From the NCBI GenBank assembly GCA_018267055.1, contig JAFDZF010000010.1, forward strand, positions 1-51,783: 51,783 nt of DNA. The letters are read 5' to 3'. Within the stretch, counting starts at the first letter, position 1, and every line of letters starts with the position of its first letter. The notes under the pieces were generated by a model. The model saw only the letters and a program-made list of their open reading frames with translations. It was not told the DNA's origin and made no database searches. The DNA is from Bacteroidota bacterium (GTDB lineage: Bacteria > Bacteroidota > Bacteroidia > Flavobacteriales_F > PHOS-HE28). Shown here piece by piece: positions 32,130 through 40,131 of the stretch. The position numbers and the translations under genes were made by a program.

Positions 32130-32836
32130 CGGATCCGCACCTCGGCCATCTCGCGCACGCGCTTCCCCTTGGCGAACTGCCGCCGGTAATAGGCCTGCCA
32201 CAGGAAGATGATCGGCGTGCCCACCAGCGTGGGCCAGAGCCATTGCAGCCAGGTGGGCCTGATCATCGTCAGGTTCACCGCGGAGAAGGCCGATACCGTG
32301 GCGATGTAGCCCCCGAGGAAGCCGGTCATGTGGCCGAAGAGCCATTCGCGCTTGTCGTGCTGGCGCTTGTAGAACCGGCGCAGCCCGCCGATCACCATCG
32401 CCATGCCGATGAGGCCGAACACCGTGAAGAGGATCGCCGGCCTGCTGCGGTCGCGGAGCAGCAGGTGCGAAAGCCCCCAGATGAGCAGCCCGCCGTTCAC
32501 CACGCCGGCCACGCCGTGGAGCACCAGGTCGATCCGGGCGGGGCGCTGCCCCTGGTGCAGCTTCTTCAGGTACAGCGAGCGGTAGCCCGAGGCGATGAGG
32601 TGGAAGCTGAACACCGCCACCAGCGCCAGCCAGAAGCTCTTCGGGTGCAGCAGCCCCAAGGCGATGGCCGTGGCGCACACCACCGCCATGCTCCAGAAGA
32701 AGGCCTTGCCCCAGCGGCGGTGCCAGTCGCCACCCTTGTGGACGGCCATGGCGAGGGGGGCGACGAAGAGCGCGAGGGTCCCGGAGGCGATGTGGAGACG
32801 TCGCAGCCAGGGAATAAGGTCCGTGTCGATGTCCAC
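32126..32836 (-). CDS. Seven-helix membrane protein (DUF2306-like)
   Basis: 236 residues with about seven membrane helices. The first helix has 'LRRLHIASGTLALFVAPLAM' followed by 'HRRWGKAFF', and 'HGVAGVVNG' and 'HMTGFLGGYIATVSAF' lie later. This His-rich arrangement resembles DUF2306/ferric-reductase-like families that may bind heme, but no function is established. GTG start at 32836; a TATCTTTC near-match to the -7 element lies ~30 nt upstream. Confidence 0.6.
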   Translation of the reverse strand: MDIDTDLIPWLRRLHIASGTLALFVAPLAMAVHKGGDWHRRWGKAFFWSMAVVCATAIALGLLHPKSFWLALVAVFSFHLIASGYRSLYLKKLHQGQRPARIDLVLHGVAGVVNGGLLIWGLSHLLLRDRSRPAILFTVFGLIGMAMVIGGLRRFYKRQHDKREWLFGHMTGFLGGYIATVSAFSAVNLTMIRPTWLQWLWPTLVGTPIIFLWQAYYRRQFAKGKRVREMAEVRIR

Positions 32837-32895
32837 GAGAGGAGCGTGGTGGTGGTGGAGAGGTCAGGAAAGATAGGGCGGGAGCATGGGTGGTC

Positions 32896-34500
32896 CTACA
32901 GCGGGGGCTTGCGCAGGACCTCCGCCCAGGCATGCCCCGCGCTGAAGCGTTGCCAGGGACGCAGGCCTTGCGCGTTCAGCTGCTCGATGATCTCGGGTGG
33001 CGTCAGGTCCGTGGTGATCGCATAGGCGGTGATGTCGTCCACCACCGAGCGGACATGGGGGAAAGGCGTGTTCCCGACCAGGTAGCCCGCCCCCGGGTCC
33101 GCCATGTAGGTGCGCTCCAGGAACGAGCCGTAGAAGACCGAATCCTGCAGCCCTTGCTGCTCACAGAAGGGGATCGCTTGCTGGTGCACGGCGATCGCAT
33201 CGGCATAGTTCAGCCGGATGTCGCTCGTCCGGTCGTCGCGTCCCACCTGCCCGATCATGACACCCGCGAACACCGCCATGACCGCGATGGGCAGGGCCCG
33301 GTGGTAGGGGGCGAGGACATCGTCGAAGAACACCGCCATGCCCAGGAAGATGAACGGCACCACGCAGAACAGGTAGCGGTCCGAGAAGAAGTTCAAGGCC
33401 GTGAACCCCATGAAACCGAGCGTGAACAGGAAACCGATGCACGCCAGCTCGTTCCGCTTCGGGCCATGCCGGTAGGCCGGCAGGAAGAAAAGCGCGAAGA
33501 CCAGCCCCAGGCAGAGCGCGGGCACCGCGATGGTCCAAAGCCCCGGCAACGACCAGCGCCCATACAGGACCTTGATGGCCGCCACGTACAAAGGGATCAC
33601 CAGGAAGGCCCAGCGGCGGTCCCAGCCCCGCCAGAGAACGGGCACGGCGAATGCGAAGGCATAGGTCAGCACGTGCTGTCCTTGCGCCTCGAACAGGTCC
33701 GTGAAGGCCAGCTTCAGGTTGTAGGTCACCTCGCGCTCGACCCAGTGGAAATTGCCTACGTGCTCCGGATACAGGAACCAGCCGAACACCTGGTATTGGT
33801 AGAGGAAGAGCAGGAAGACCAGGCCCACCGGTGCGAGCAGTACGCCCACCCACCGCCATCCTTCGCGTGCATGCCCAGCCGGCGGCCGGACCACCAACAA
33901 GAGCAGTTGCCACGCGAGCAGGGCGAGCACCAGGATCAGTGCGGGCTCCTTGGTCAACAGCGCACAAGTGGCCGCCGCCATATAGGCCCACGGCCTGCGC
34001 TCCACGTACGCCCATGCCGCCAGCAGCGTGGTCAGGGCCAGCAGCACCTCCGGCAGCAGGATCGCGCTCTGGGCCAGGAACATCTCATTGGCCACCAGCA
34101 GCAAGGCCGCGCCCAGTCCAGCCTGGCGGGAGGCGATGCGCATGCCGCAGAGGTACGTGGCCTTCAGCAGGGCGATGGAGACGACCAGGGCGAACGCATG
34201 CATCGCCGTGCGCGAAGTACCGAAGACGTGCATCCAGGCGGCACCGGCCGCATGGAACAGCAGCGGGTGCCCGCGGGAGAGCAGCGGGTCGATGGCATCG
34301 GGCAGCAGGCTGGGGCCGTTCTTGTACATGGCCTTCACCGCTGGGGCATACACCCAGGCTTCGTCCCAGAAGAAGGGGAGGCCCAGGTACCGCCATTTGA
34401 AGGCCACGAAGGCGAGCAGCAGCACGAGGAAAGCCAGCGTCCAGGGCTCCCTGAGCTCCTTCCGCACCGCGGCCGTCCAGGCGTGCCATCGCTCCAGCAT
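32896..34500 (-). CDS. GT39-like integral membrane glycosyltransferase
   Basis: 534 residues from the ATG at 34500, with about eleven membrane helices. The first loop carries the acidic pair D46-E47 ('LPFFWDEAWVYAP') typical of GT-C polyprenyl-phosphate sugar transferases, and 'CALLTKEPALILV' matches the conserved K-E/D loop. The C-terminal ~80 residues are soluble. It transfers a lipid-linked sugar on the periplasmic side; substrate unknown. Only remote similarity to the other three GT39-like proteins here. A longer start at 34662 lacks a signal or helix and overlaps the divergent promoter, so it was rejected. Confidence 0.78.
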   Translation of the reverse strand: MLERWHAWTAAVRKELREPWTLAFLVLLLAFVAFKWRYLGLPFFWDEAWVYAPAVKAMYKNGPSLLPDAIDPLLSRGHPLLFHAAGAAWMHVFGTSRTAMHAFALVVSIALLKATYLCGMRIASRQAGLGAALLLVANEMFLAQSAILLPEVLLALTTLLAAWAYVERRPWAYMAAATCALLTKEPALILVLALLAWQLLLLVVRPPAGHAREGWRWVGVLLAPVGLVFLLFLYQYQVFGWFLYPEHVGNFHWVEREVTYNLKLAFTDLFEAQGQHVLTYAFAFAVPVLWRGWDRRWAFLVIPLYVAAIKVLYGRWSLPGLWTIAVPALCLGLVFALFFLPAYRHGPKRNELACIGFLFTLGFMGFTALNFFSDRYLFCVVPFIFLGMAVFFDDVLAPYHRALPIAVMAVFAGVMIGQVGRDDRTSDIRLNYADAIAVHQQAIPFCEQQGLQDSVFYGSFLERTYMADPGAGYLVGNTPFPHVRSVVDDITAYAITTDLTPPEIIEQLNAQGLRPWQRFSAGHAWAEVLRKPPL

Positions 34501-34549
34501 GGGCCAATGGTACGAAGCTTCGCTGCGCCGCGGAGGCGGCGTCCCGCGC

Positions 34550-34576
34550 TTGCACAGCGTCCACGAGATAGATTTG
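34550..34576 (+). promoter_or_regulatory. Bacteroidota promoter TTG-N16-TAGATTTG
   Basis: A -33 TTG (34550-34552) and an exact -7 box TAGATTTG (34569-34576), 6 nt before the ATG at 34583. Transcription should begin at or next to the start codon. Confidence 0.6.
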
Positions 34577-34582
34577 GGCACC

Positions 34583-36040
34583 ATGGACCTCTGCTCCGCC
34601 ACGCGTTCGCTGCTGTTCGGGATGGCGTGCGGCCTGTTCCTGCAAGGGAACGCGCAGATCACCTGGCGCCGTACGTACGGCGGCTTCGGGGCGGACCATG
34701 CGCATTGCGTGCGCCAGACGAGCGACGGCGGCTACATCATCACAGGCACAGCAGGCAGCTTCGGTAACGGGGCCTCGGACATCTATGTGGTGCGCGTGGA
34801 CGCGCAAGGCGCCCCGATCTGGTCAAGGACCTACGGTGGGCCGGGCGTGGAGCAGGGCATCGCCTGCCGGGAACTGGCCGATGGCTTCATCATCGCGGGC
34901 TATACCTCGCTGGGGGCGAACGGCTCGTACGACCTGCGGCTGGTCCGCACGGACCCTTCCGGCACACCGCTGTGGCAGAAGGATTATGGCACCTCCGGCT
35001 GGGACCTCTGCAACGCGTTCGAGCTTTTGCCGAACGGGTTCATCCTCGGCGGCATCAGTTACGGCCCGGCCACCCCGATGGGTGCCCCGTACGTCGTTCG
35101 CACCGACCTGAACGGCGATACGCTGTGGACGAGCTGTCCGCCCGGTGCGCTCCGGGCGGAATGTGCGGGCCTTGCGCGCACGAATGATGGAGGGATCGTC
35201 CTGGTCGGGTCACAGGATACGCCGGAGGGCCCTGCCGATGCGTTCATGACCAAGCTGAACGCGGATGGCGGACCGGTGTGGACCACCGTCATCGGTGGCG
35301 ACAGCACCGACTACTTCTCCGCCGTGCTCGAACGCCCCGATGGTGGATTGGTCGCCTGCGGGGGCACGCACAGCTGGAACGACAACCTCCAGATCTATAT
35401 CGTGGGCGTGCACCCGGACGGCCAGCTGGATTGGGAAGAACGCCAGGGCGATGTGTCGGACGCGGCGGCATCCGATATCCGCCTGGACCACGTGGACGGT
35501 TACGTGTTCACGGGGTACAACACCCTCAACCTGGGTGAGCGGGACATCATCCTCACCACCACCTATCCGAACGGCGGCTTCCGCTTCGGCAACAACTACG
35601 GCGACGGCCGCCCGGCCGATGGCTACTCCATCGAGCCCACCGCCGATGGTGGTTATGTGGTGGCCGGCTGGAGCGAGGATTTCGGTCCCGGCCAACGCTC
35701 CATGTACGTGGTGAAGACCGACGGCCAAGGACAGACCGCCAGCCTGACCGTACAGACCTATCTGGATCCGCTGAAGGTGGACGGGGTCGATGGCGAGGCG
35801 GGGCCAGCGGTCTTTCCGCAGCCGGCTACCGTGGGCGGGACCGTCACGTTGCGGCTGTCCGCTGATGGACCTTGCGATCTGGTATTGAACGATCTGCAGG
35901 GCAGGCTCGTGTTCAGCCGGTCCTTGCTTCCGCAGGAGCGTGCGTTCGTCGTGCCGGAGATCCCGGAGGGTTTGTATGTGCTTTCGGTGCGCGGGCGCTC
36001 GGGGATGCTGTTGAGCAGCCCCTTGGTGGTGCAACGTTGA
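34583..36040 (+). CDS. T9SS-sorted secreted repeat protein
   Basis: 485 residues. Signal peptide 1-23 (GNAQ). About eight propeller-like repeats follow, each ~50 residues, with 'W-x-[RK]-[TD]-YGG', 'D-x-[YF]-[VL]-V[RK]-[VT]-D' and 'T-x-DGG[YI]-[IV]-[ITVL]-[TVA]-G' (e.g. 'TSDGGYIITG', 'TNDGGIVLVG', 'TADGGYVVAG'). The C-terminal ~80 residues are a T9SS sorting domain (VFPQPATVGGTVTL ... IPEGLYVLSV). It is likely a surface-displayed beta-propeller; the ligand is unknown. Confidence 0.85.
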   Translation: MDLCSATRSLLFGMACGLFLQGNAQITWRRTYGGFGADHAHCVRQTSDGGYIITGTAGSFGNGASDIYVVRVDAQGAPIWSRTYGGPGVEQGIACRELADGFIIAGYTSLGANGSYDLRLVRTDPSGTPLWQKDYGTSGWDLCNAFELLPNGFILGGISYGPATPMGAPYVVRTDLNGDTLWTSCPPGALRAECAGLARTNDGGIVLVGSQDTPEGPADAFMTKLNADGGPVWTTVIGGDSTDYFSAVLERPDGGLVACGGTHSWNDNLQIYIVGVHPDGQLDWEERQGDVSDAAASDIRLDHVDGYVFTGYNTLNLGERDIILTTTYPNGGFRFGNNYGDGRPADGYSIEPTADGGYVVAGWSEDFGPGQRSMYVVKTDGQGQTASLTVQTYLDPLKVDGVDGEAGPAVFPQPATVGGTVTLRLSADGPCDLVLNDLQGRLVFSRSLLPQERAFVVPEIPEGLYVLSVRGRSGMLLSSPLVVQR

Positions 36041-36076
36041 GGGAAGGATCCTCAGTTCCAGCACCGTTCTGCTCCT

Positions 36077-36100
36077 GACCTGACCATGTTCGGACAGGTC
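36077..36100 (+). terminator. Hairpin after the T9SS repeat protein
   Basis: GACCTG / CAGGTC outer stem with an A-A mismatch and an inner CC/GG, loop ATGTTC. It is 36 nt after the stop and followed by a short AT-rich stretch. The rest of the gap to 36203 is AT-richer than its surroundings and holds no recognisable gene. Confidence 0.45.
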
Positions 36101-36203
36101 TAGATTTCGCATAGAATGGCTTGTCGCTTTGCTGATAAGCCGTTCTTTTATCTAGAGACCTTGCTCGTCATCATCCCCTTCATGGCCCCCTTTTGTACAA
36201 AGC

Positions 36204-37766
36204 ATGTTCGACCTTCTCTTTCCCGAGAAGCAACAGGTGTTCCTGGTCTGCAGTGTGATCGGGACCATTGCGGCGACCTTCTTCCAGCAAAAAGGCAAGA
36301 CCGGATGGGCTTTGGTGGTACTGACCCTGGTTGCGTTCCTGGTCAGGCTCTTCGCGGTGCACCTCGATCCGTTCTTGAACGCTTGGGACGAGTGTTTCCA
36401 TGCGACCGTGGCACGTCGGATGGTCATGCATCCGTTCACGCCGATGCTTCACGCTGCGCCGGAGCTGCAAGGGACGTGGTCGTGGACCGAAACGCATATG
36501 TGGCTGCACAAGCCCCCCTTTTTCCTCTGGCAGATGGCGGCATGCATCCAGCTGTTCGGCGCGGAACCCTGGGTGGTGCGCTTGCCGAGCGCCTTCTGGC
36601 TGACGGCCCTGGTGCCTGTGGGATACCGCATCGGAACGCTCCTGGCCAATGCCCAGGTCGGATGGGGGACGGCCGTCTTCCTCACCTGCTCCTATTACTT
36701 GGAGGAGCTCACGGCAGGGGCCATCAATACGGATCATAACGACGCGGTCTTCATTGCCACGGTCGTATGCAGTTGGTGGGCCTTGCTGGAGCTATGGAAC
36801 GATGGCCGGTGGTGCTGGGCCGTCTGGGCGGGCGTGTTCGCCGCGTGTGCCGTCCTGACCAAGTGGTATGTCGGTCTCAGCGTGTTCCTGCCCTGGGGCG
36901 TCGTGGTGGCGATGAACGGCTTTCGGCGAAAGGAAGTGCGGGACCTGTCGATCGGTGTCGGAGCGGCCGGGATCCTGGCCGGAGCATGGATCGTGAGCAT
37001 CGTCTCCCGCTTTCCGAAAAAGGTGGCGTATGAATGGGCGATCAAGGCTGAACATCTTTCACAAGTGATGGGCGGACACACGGGAACGTGGGCCTATCAT
37101 TTCGATGTGATCCGTGAGGTACTGCCGCCTTTCTCCCCTTGGTACGTATTGCCGGCTTATGCCTGGCTGGTCTGGAAAGCCGGGAAGAAGGAGCACCGGG
37201 TCTTTCTGATCGTCCTGTTCATGGCGGTGCATCTGGCCTTCGGCTATGCGCGGAACAAGATGGTGAGCTACACCATGGTGCTGCTGCCGCTCTATATGGC
37301 CGCGCTCGCCCAGGCCATCGTTGGTCTGGCTGGGCTCATCCCTGCCCGATACCGGTCCTGGCCGATCGCGGTGGCCGTGCCCATGCTGGGGCTTTGGATG
37401 CTCGATCTGCCGCGCTTGCACCACCGCCACACGGTATCAGCCCCATCGTTCGCGGACCAGCGTTGGCGGCGCCAGCAACTGGATGCGCTCCAGCCCTTGG
37501 CCCGGTTGAAGGAACTTGTTCCCGCCGATCGGCCGGTGGCCGTTCTCCACGTACCGGCCGTGCACCACATCCAGTTCATGTTCAACACCGGCTACGAGGC
37601 CTGGGACCGCATGCCCGATCGAGCGGACGTGGAGCAGCTGATCAGGGAGGGATATGCCGTGTATGCCGTGCAGGATGGTGTTCCTCTTGATTCCTTTCCC
37701 TCGGGGGTGATGCTGATTCCCGACAGCGTCCTGCGCTTTCCGAACGTTGGACGCCCTGGTTCCTGA
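36204..37766 (+). CDS. GT39-like integral membrane glycosyltransferase (paralogue 1)
   Basis: 520 residues with about eleven membrane helices. Catalytic-type D62-E63 sits in 'DPFLNAWDECFHATVARR', followed by 'WLHKPPFFLW', 'TDHNDAVFI' and 'AVLTKWYVGLSVF', the order seen in ArnT/GT39-type enzymes (GT-C fold). It should move a sugar from a polyprenyl-phosphate donor on the periplasmic face. Codon choice is less GC-biased than in most neighbours. It is a clear paralogue of the gene at 38307, and the two flank the 21-nt tandem array. Start ATG at 36204. Confidence 0.8.
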   Translation: MFDLLFPEKQQVFLVCSVIGTIAATFFQQKGKTGWALVVLTLVAFLVRLFAVHLDPFLNAWDECFHATVARRMVMHPFTPMLHAAPELQGTWSWTETHMWLHKPPFFLWQMAACIQLFGAEPWVVRLPSAFWLTALVPVGYRIGTLLANAQVGWGTAVFLTCSYYLEELTAGAINTDHNDAVFIATVVCSWWALLELWNDGRWCWAVWAGVFAACAVLTKWYVGLSVFLPWGVVVAMNGFRRKEVRDLSIGVGAAGILAGAWIVSIVSRFPKKVAYEWAIKAEHLSQVMGGHTGTWAYHFDVIREVLPPFSPWYVLPAYAWLVWKAGKKEHRVFLIVLFMAVHLAFGYARNKMVSYTMVLLPLYMAALAQAIVGLAGLIPARYRSWPIAVAVPMLGLWMLDLPRLHHRHTVSAPSFADQRWRRQQLDALQPLARLKELVPADRPVAVLHVPAVHHIQFMFNTGYEAWDRMPDRADVEQLIREGYAVYAVQDGVPLDSFPSGVMLIPDSVLRFPNVGRPGS

Positions 37767-37797
37767 TCCGGCTGGCTGTCCGATAGGTGCTCTGTTA

Positions 37798-38153
37798 TTG
37801 CAATAAGTCGTCCTTGGTTTGAAAACATCCGGCCGAACCATACATGGAACGGCGCTTTGTTTGAAAAGGAGTCCGGCATCTATTCATCCATCGGCTGGGG
37901 GTGTGATAACACGTCCGCATTCCTTTCAAAGAAAGGCGCCATCTATTCATGCGATCCCCGAATGGCTGAAAAGGATCTCCCGATGTATCCATTGGATCGC
38001 GCGTTCTTTTCACACTTGCCCGGCAGGTATGCACAATGCCCGTGAAAGGTTGAAAGGATCGGGCGTTCGTTCCATAGGACCGCTGCATATATGCATGGAA
38101 TCCGTGGATTTATGCAACGGGTCGGGCTCTCTTGGAAACGAGGACCCTCCGCT
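37798..38153. repeat. Degenerate 21-nt tandem array, noncoding
   Basis: About 17 consecutive units in phase at 21 nt, with one unit of 20 nt at 38050-38069. Unit starts: 37798, 37819, 37840, 37861 ... 38050, then 38070, 38091, 38112, 38133. In the alignment position 2 is T in 16/17 units, position 4 is A or C in 17/17, position 5 is A in 16/17 and position 6 is A or T in 15/17 (e.g. TTGAAAA, ATTCATC, ATCCATT, TTCCATA). Positions 11-16 are mainly G/C (e.g. TCCGGC, TCGCGC, TCGGGC) and 18-19 mainly A/T. So each unit has an AT patch and a GC patch, one cycle per two helical turns. The units are contiguous, not separated by spacers. There is no convincing gene inside. Confidence 0.75.
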
Positions 38154-38306
38154 ATTGCGGGCGATGCAAGATCGAACGGCTCTTCTTCTGGACCTTCAAC
38201 TTCCACCATGCCGTCATCAGCGATCGATCATTTGGTGCTGGGTATGTGATGCATCCGGCGCGATAGGAGCCAAGACCTACCTTCCGCAGCCACGGAACCC
38301 GATACC
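38154..38306. other. Noncoding leader region before the second GT39 paralogue
   Basis: The 21-nt phasing decays after 38153. Within this stretch I see only a near-match to the -7 element (TACCTTCC, 38278-38285) 21 nt before the ATG at 38307 and the small palindromic run CGATCGATCATT near 38221. No gene is supported. Confidence 0.4.
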
Positions 38307-39860
38307 ATGCTCTGCTTCTCGACCGAAGCCCAAGTACTGCTTGGCCTCGGCTTCATTGCACTCCTGGTCTCCGCTTTTCTCTACGCGCGATCAAAGGACC
38401 GTGCTGCACTGCTTTGCTTGTTAGGCGGCGCCTTGGCGCTCCGTCTGTTCGCAGCTGTCCTGGATCCTTACTTGAACACTTGGGATGAGTGCTTCCATGC
38501 CCTCGTGGCAAAGAATACCGCAACGGATCCCTTTAAGCCGATGCTTTTCAGGGAAGAAGCGCTCCATCTGGACTATCGGAACTGGACCCAGAACAATGTC
38601 TGGCTGCACAAGCAGCCCTTCTTCCTTTGGTGCATGGCCTTGTCCATCAAGCTTCTAGGGCCGACGGTGCTCGCGGTACGATTGCCCAGTGCCCTGTTCA
38701 CTACCGCCCTTGTTTTCTTCACCTATGGGATCGCACGCAAGATGCATGACCGCCATGTAGCCTTCCTGTCGGCTTTTTTCATGGCCTGCTCTCAGTGGGT
38801 CCTGACGCTGGTCATGGGTCAAGCGATGACGGATCACAATGATGCGATCTTCATTTCCCTGATCGGAGGAAGCCTGTGGGCCTGGTACGCGCTTCGCGAG
38901 GATGGACCCAGGCTTGGGGATCTGTTATGCGGGGTGTTCGTTGGCCTTGCTGTTCTCACCAAGTGGCTGCCCGGCCTGCTGGTGTTCGGTGGATGGGGAG
39001 TTGTGGCACTTTTCGCCGTTCCCGATAGGAAGCAGGAGTTGCTGGCAATGGGGCGTTCTCTTCTGGTGGCGCTCGTTATCGCGCTTCCTTGGCAGATATA
39101 CGGTGCGATCCGCTTCCCGGCAGAGATGGCACATACCCGTGGGTTCGATGCGAAGCATGTTTCAGAAGCCTTGGACGGTCATACCGGAGGGCCGCTCTTC
39201 CATTACGATGCCCTTGCGGAGCTGATCCGCCCGTTCCCCTCTTGGATGCTTGTGGTCCTTGCCCTCGCAGGTGCTATTGGAGCGACTTCCACCCGCTATA
39301 GGGTCCATGCGCTCGCTTCTCTCATCTTCACCTATTTCTTCTATTCCACGGTGGCGACAAAGATGACCGCCTACCCCATGATCACCCTCCCGTTCTTCAT
39401 GATCGGGATCGCATTCGCTTCACGGCTATTGGCTAGACCTTTAAGCGACAAAAGGGTGCCTTTGGTGACCATCACAGCAGCTATTGCTATCGGCTGGGGG
39501 CTTTTACAGTATGATCGTACCGTCATCACGCATTCCGATAACTGCATCGGTGATCCCTTTTATGCGGATCATCGTGCCAAGCACAAGCACAATAGGGCAT
39601 CCATCGACCTGCTGAGCGTGGAATTATCATCTGTCCGGAAACCGATCGTGTTCAATGTCCCATTCCCTGTGAACATCTATACCTCATTCTTCACTCCGTT
39701 CGAGGCTCAACCAGGCTTGCCCACGAGCGAGCAACGATCGGCCTTGGAGCGCAAAGGCTACACGGTGGTCGTGGTGGACCCACCGTCAACGACCCAGTTT
39801 CCCCCATCGATCCACCTCGTTCATCTTGGGAGAGCTTCGTTCGTCAACGAACCGCTCTGA
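38307..39860 (+). CDS. GT39-like integral membrane glycosyltransferase (paralogue 2)
   Basis: 517 residues, collinear with the protein at 36204: D60-E61 in 'DPYLNTWDECFHALVAKN', 'WLHKQPFFLW', 'MTDHNDAIFI' and 'AVLTKWLPGLLVF'. About eleven membrane helices and a ~90-residue soluble C-terminus. Same expected reaction (polyprenyl-phosphate sugar transfer in the periplasm). It has the lowest-GC codon use seen in the window, with TTA, AGA, ATA and TAT codons that are rare elsewhere. This suggests recent acquisition or weak selection on codon use. Confidence 0.8.
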   Translation: MLCFSTEAQVLLGLGFIALLVSAFLYARSKDRAALLCLLGGALALRLFAAVLDPYLNTWDECFHALVAKNTATDPFKPMLFREEALHLDYRNWTQNNVWLHKQPFFLWCMALSIKLLGPTVLAVRLPSALFTTALVFFTYGIARKMHDRHVAFLSAFFMACSQWVLTLVMGQAMTDHNDAIFISLIGGSLWAWYALREDGPRLGDLLCGVFVGLAVLTKWLPGLLVFGGWGVVALFAVPDRKQELLAMGRSLLVALVIALPWQIYGAIRFPAEMAHTRGFDAKHVSEALDGHTGGPLFHYDALAELIRPFPSWMLVVLALAGAIGATSTRYRVHALASLIFTYFFYSTVATKMTAYPMITLPFFMIGIAFASRLLARPLSDKRVPLVTITAAIAIGWGLLQYDRTVITHSDNCIGDPFYADHRAKHKHNRASIDLLSVELSSVRKPIVFNVPFPVNIYTSFFTPFEAQPGLPTSEQRSALERKGYTVVVVDPPSTTQFPPSIHLVHLGRASFVNEPL

Positions 39861-40131
39861 CCCGTTCGCCATGATGACAACTGCAACTTCGGCTGGCTGA
39901 TTTGCCGATCACGACCACGGGAACAAAGGCCGACGGAGCCATCAGGTGCGGCAATTCCATTTCCTCAAGCGGGGACATTCCCGCATATGTCGATGAGAAC
40001 AGCAGGATTTCTTGGCTCCTTCAATGCATAAGCCCGTAGCGTAAACCGCCCCCTCGTTCGTCCATCCGCTCAGCCGGCCGTTCGGCCCGGGCGTTCCGGG
40101 CCGGTGCGGCGAACGCCCCACCTTTGTCCCC
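39861..40131. other. Intergenic region with a GC-rich hairpin
   Basis: 271 nt without a supported gene. The first ~180 nt still have the lower GC of the upstream patch and no clear 21-nt phasing. Towards the end is an 8-bp hairpin CGGCCCGG / CCGGGCCG (40083-40090 with 40096-40103, loop GCGTT), a probable terminator. A promoter-like CACCTTTG (40119-40126) stands 5 nt before the ATG at 40132. Confidence 0.5.

Noticed and set aside
36041-36203. Possible extra 21-nt units before the first GT39 paralogue
   Set aside because: AT-rich, but the T-N-[AC]-A-W pattern does not recur in 21-nt steps.
37798-38153. CRISPR array or plasmid iterons
   Set aside because: Units are contiguous with no spacers and no cas gene is near; unit identity is too low for iterons and no replication gene adjoins it.
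37819-38424. A 201-residue plus-strand frame and a 97-residue minus-strand frame (37795-38088) across the 21-nt array
   Set aside because: A 21-nt period keeps frames open by itself (21 is a multiple of 3). The plus frame runs into the start of the 38307 gene in another frame and the one-nt phase slip at 38070 would break a protein repeat; no promoter-start arrangement supports either.
39861-40081. Possible second copy of the array after the second GT39 paralogue
   Set aside because: AT patches are present but irregularly spaced; no stable 21-nt register was found by hand.
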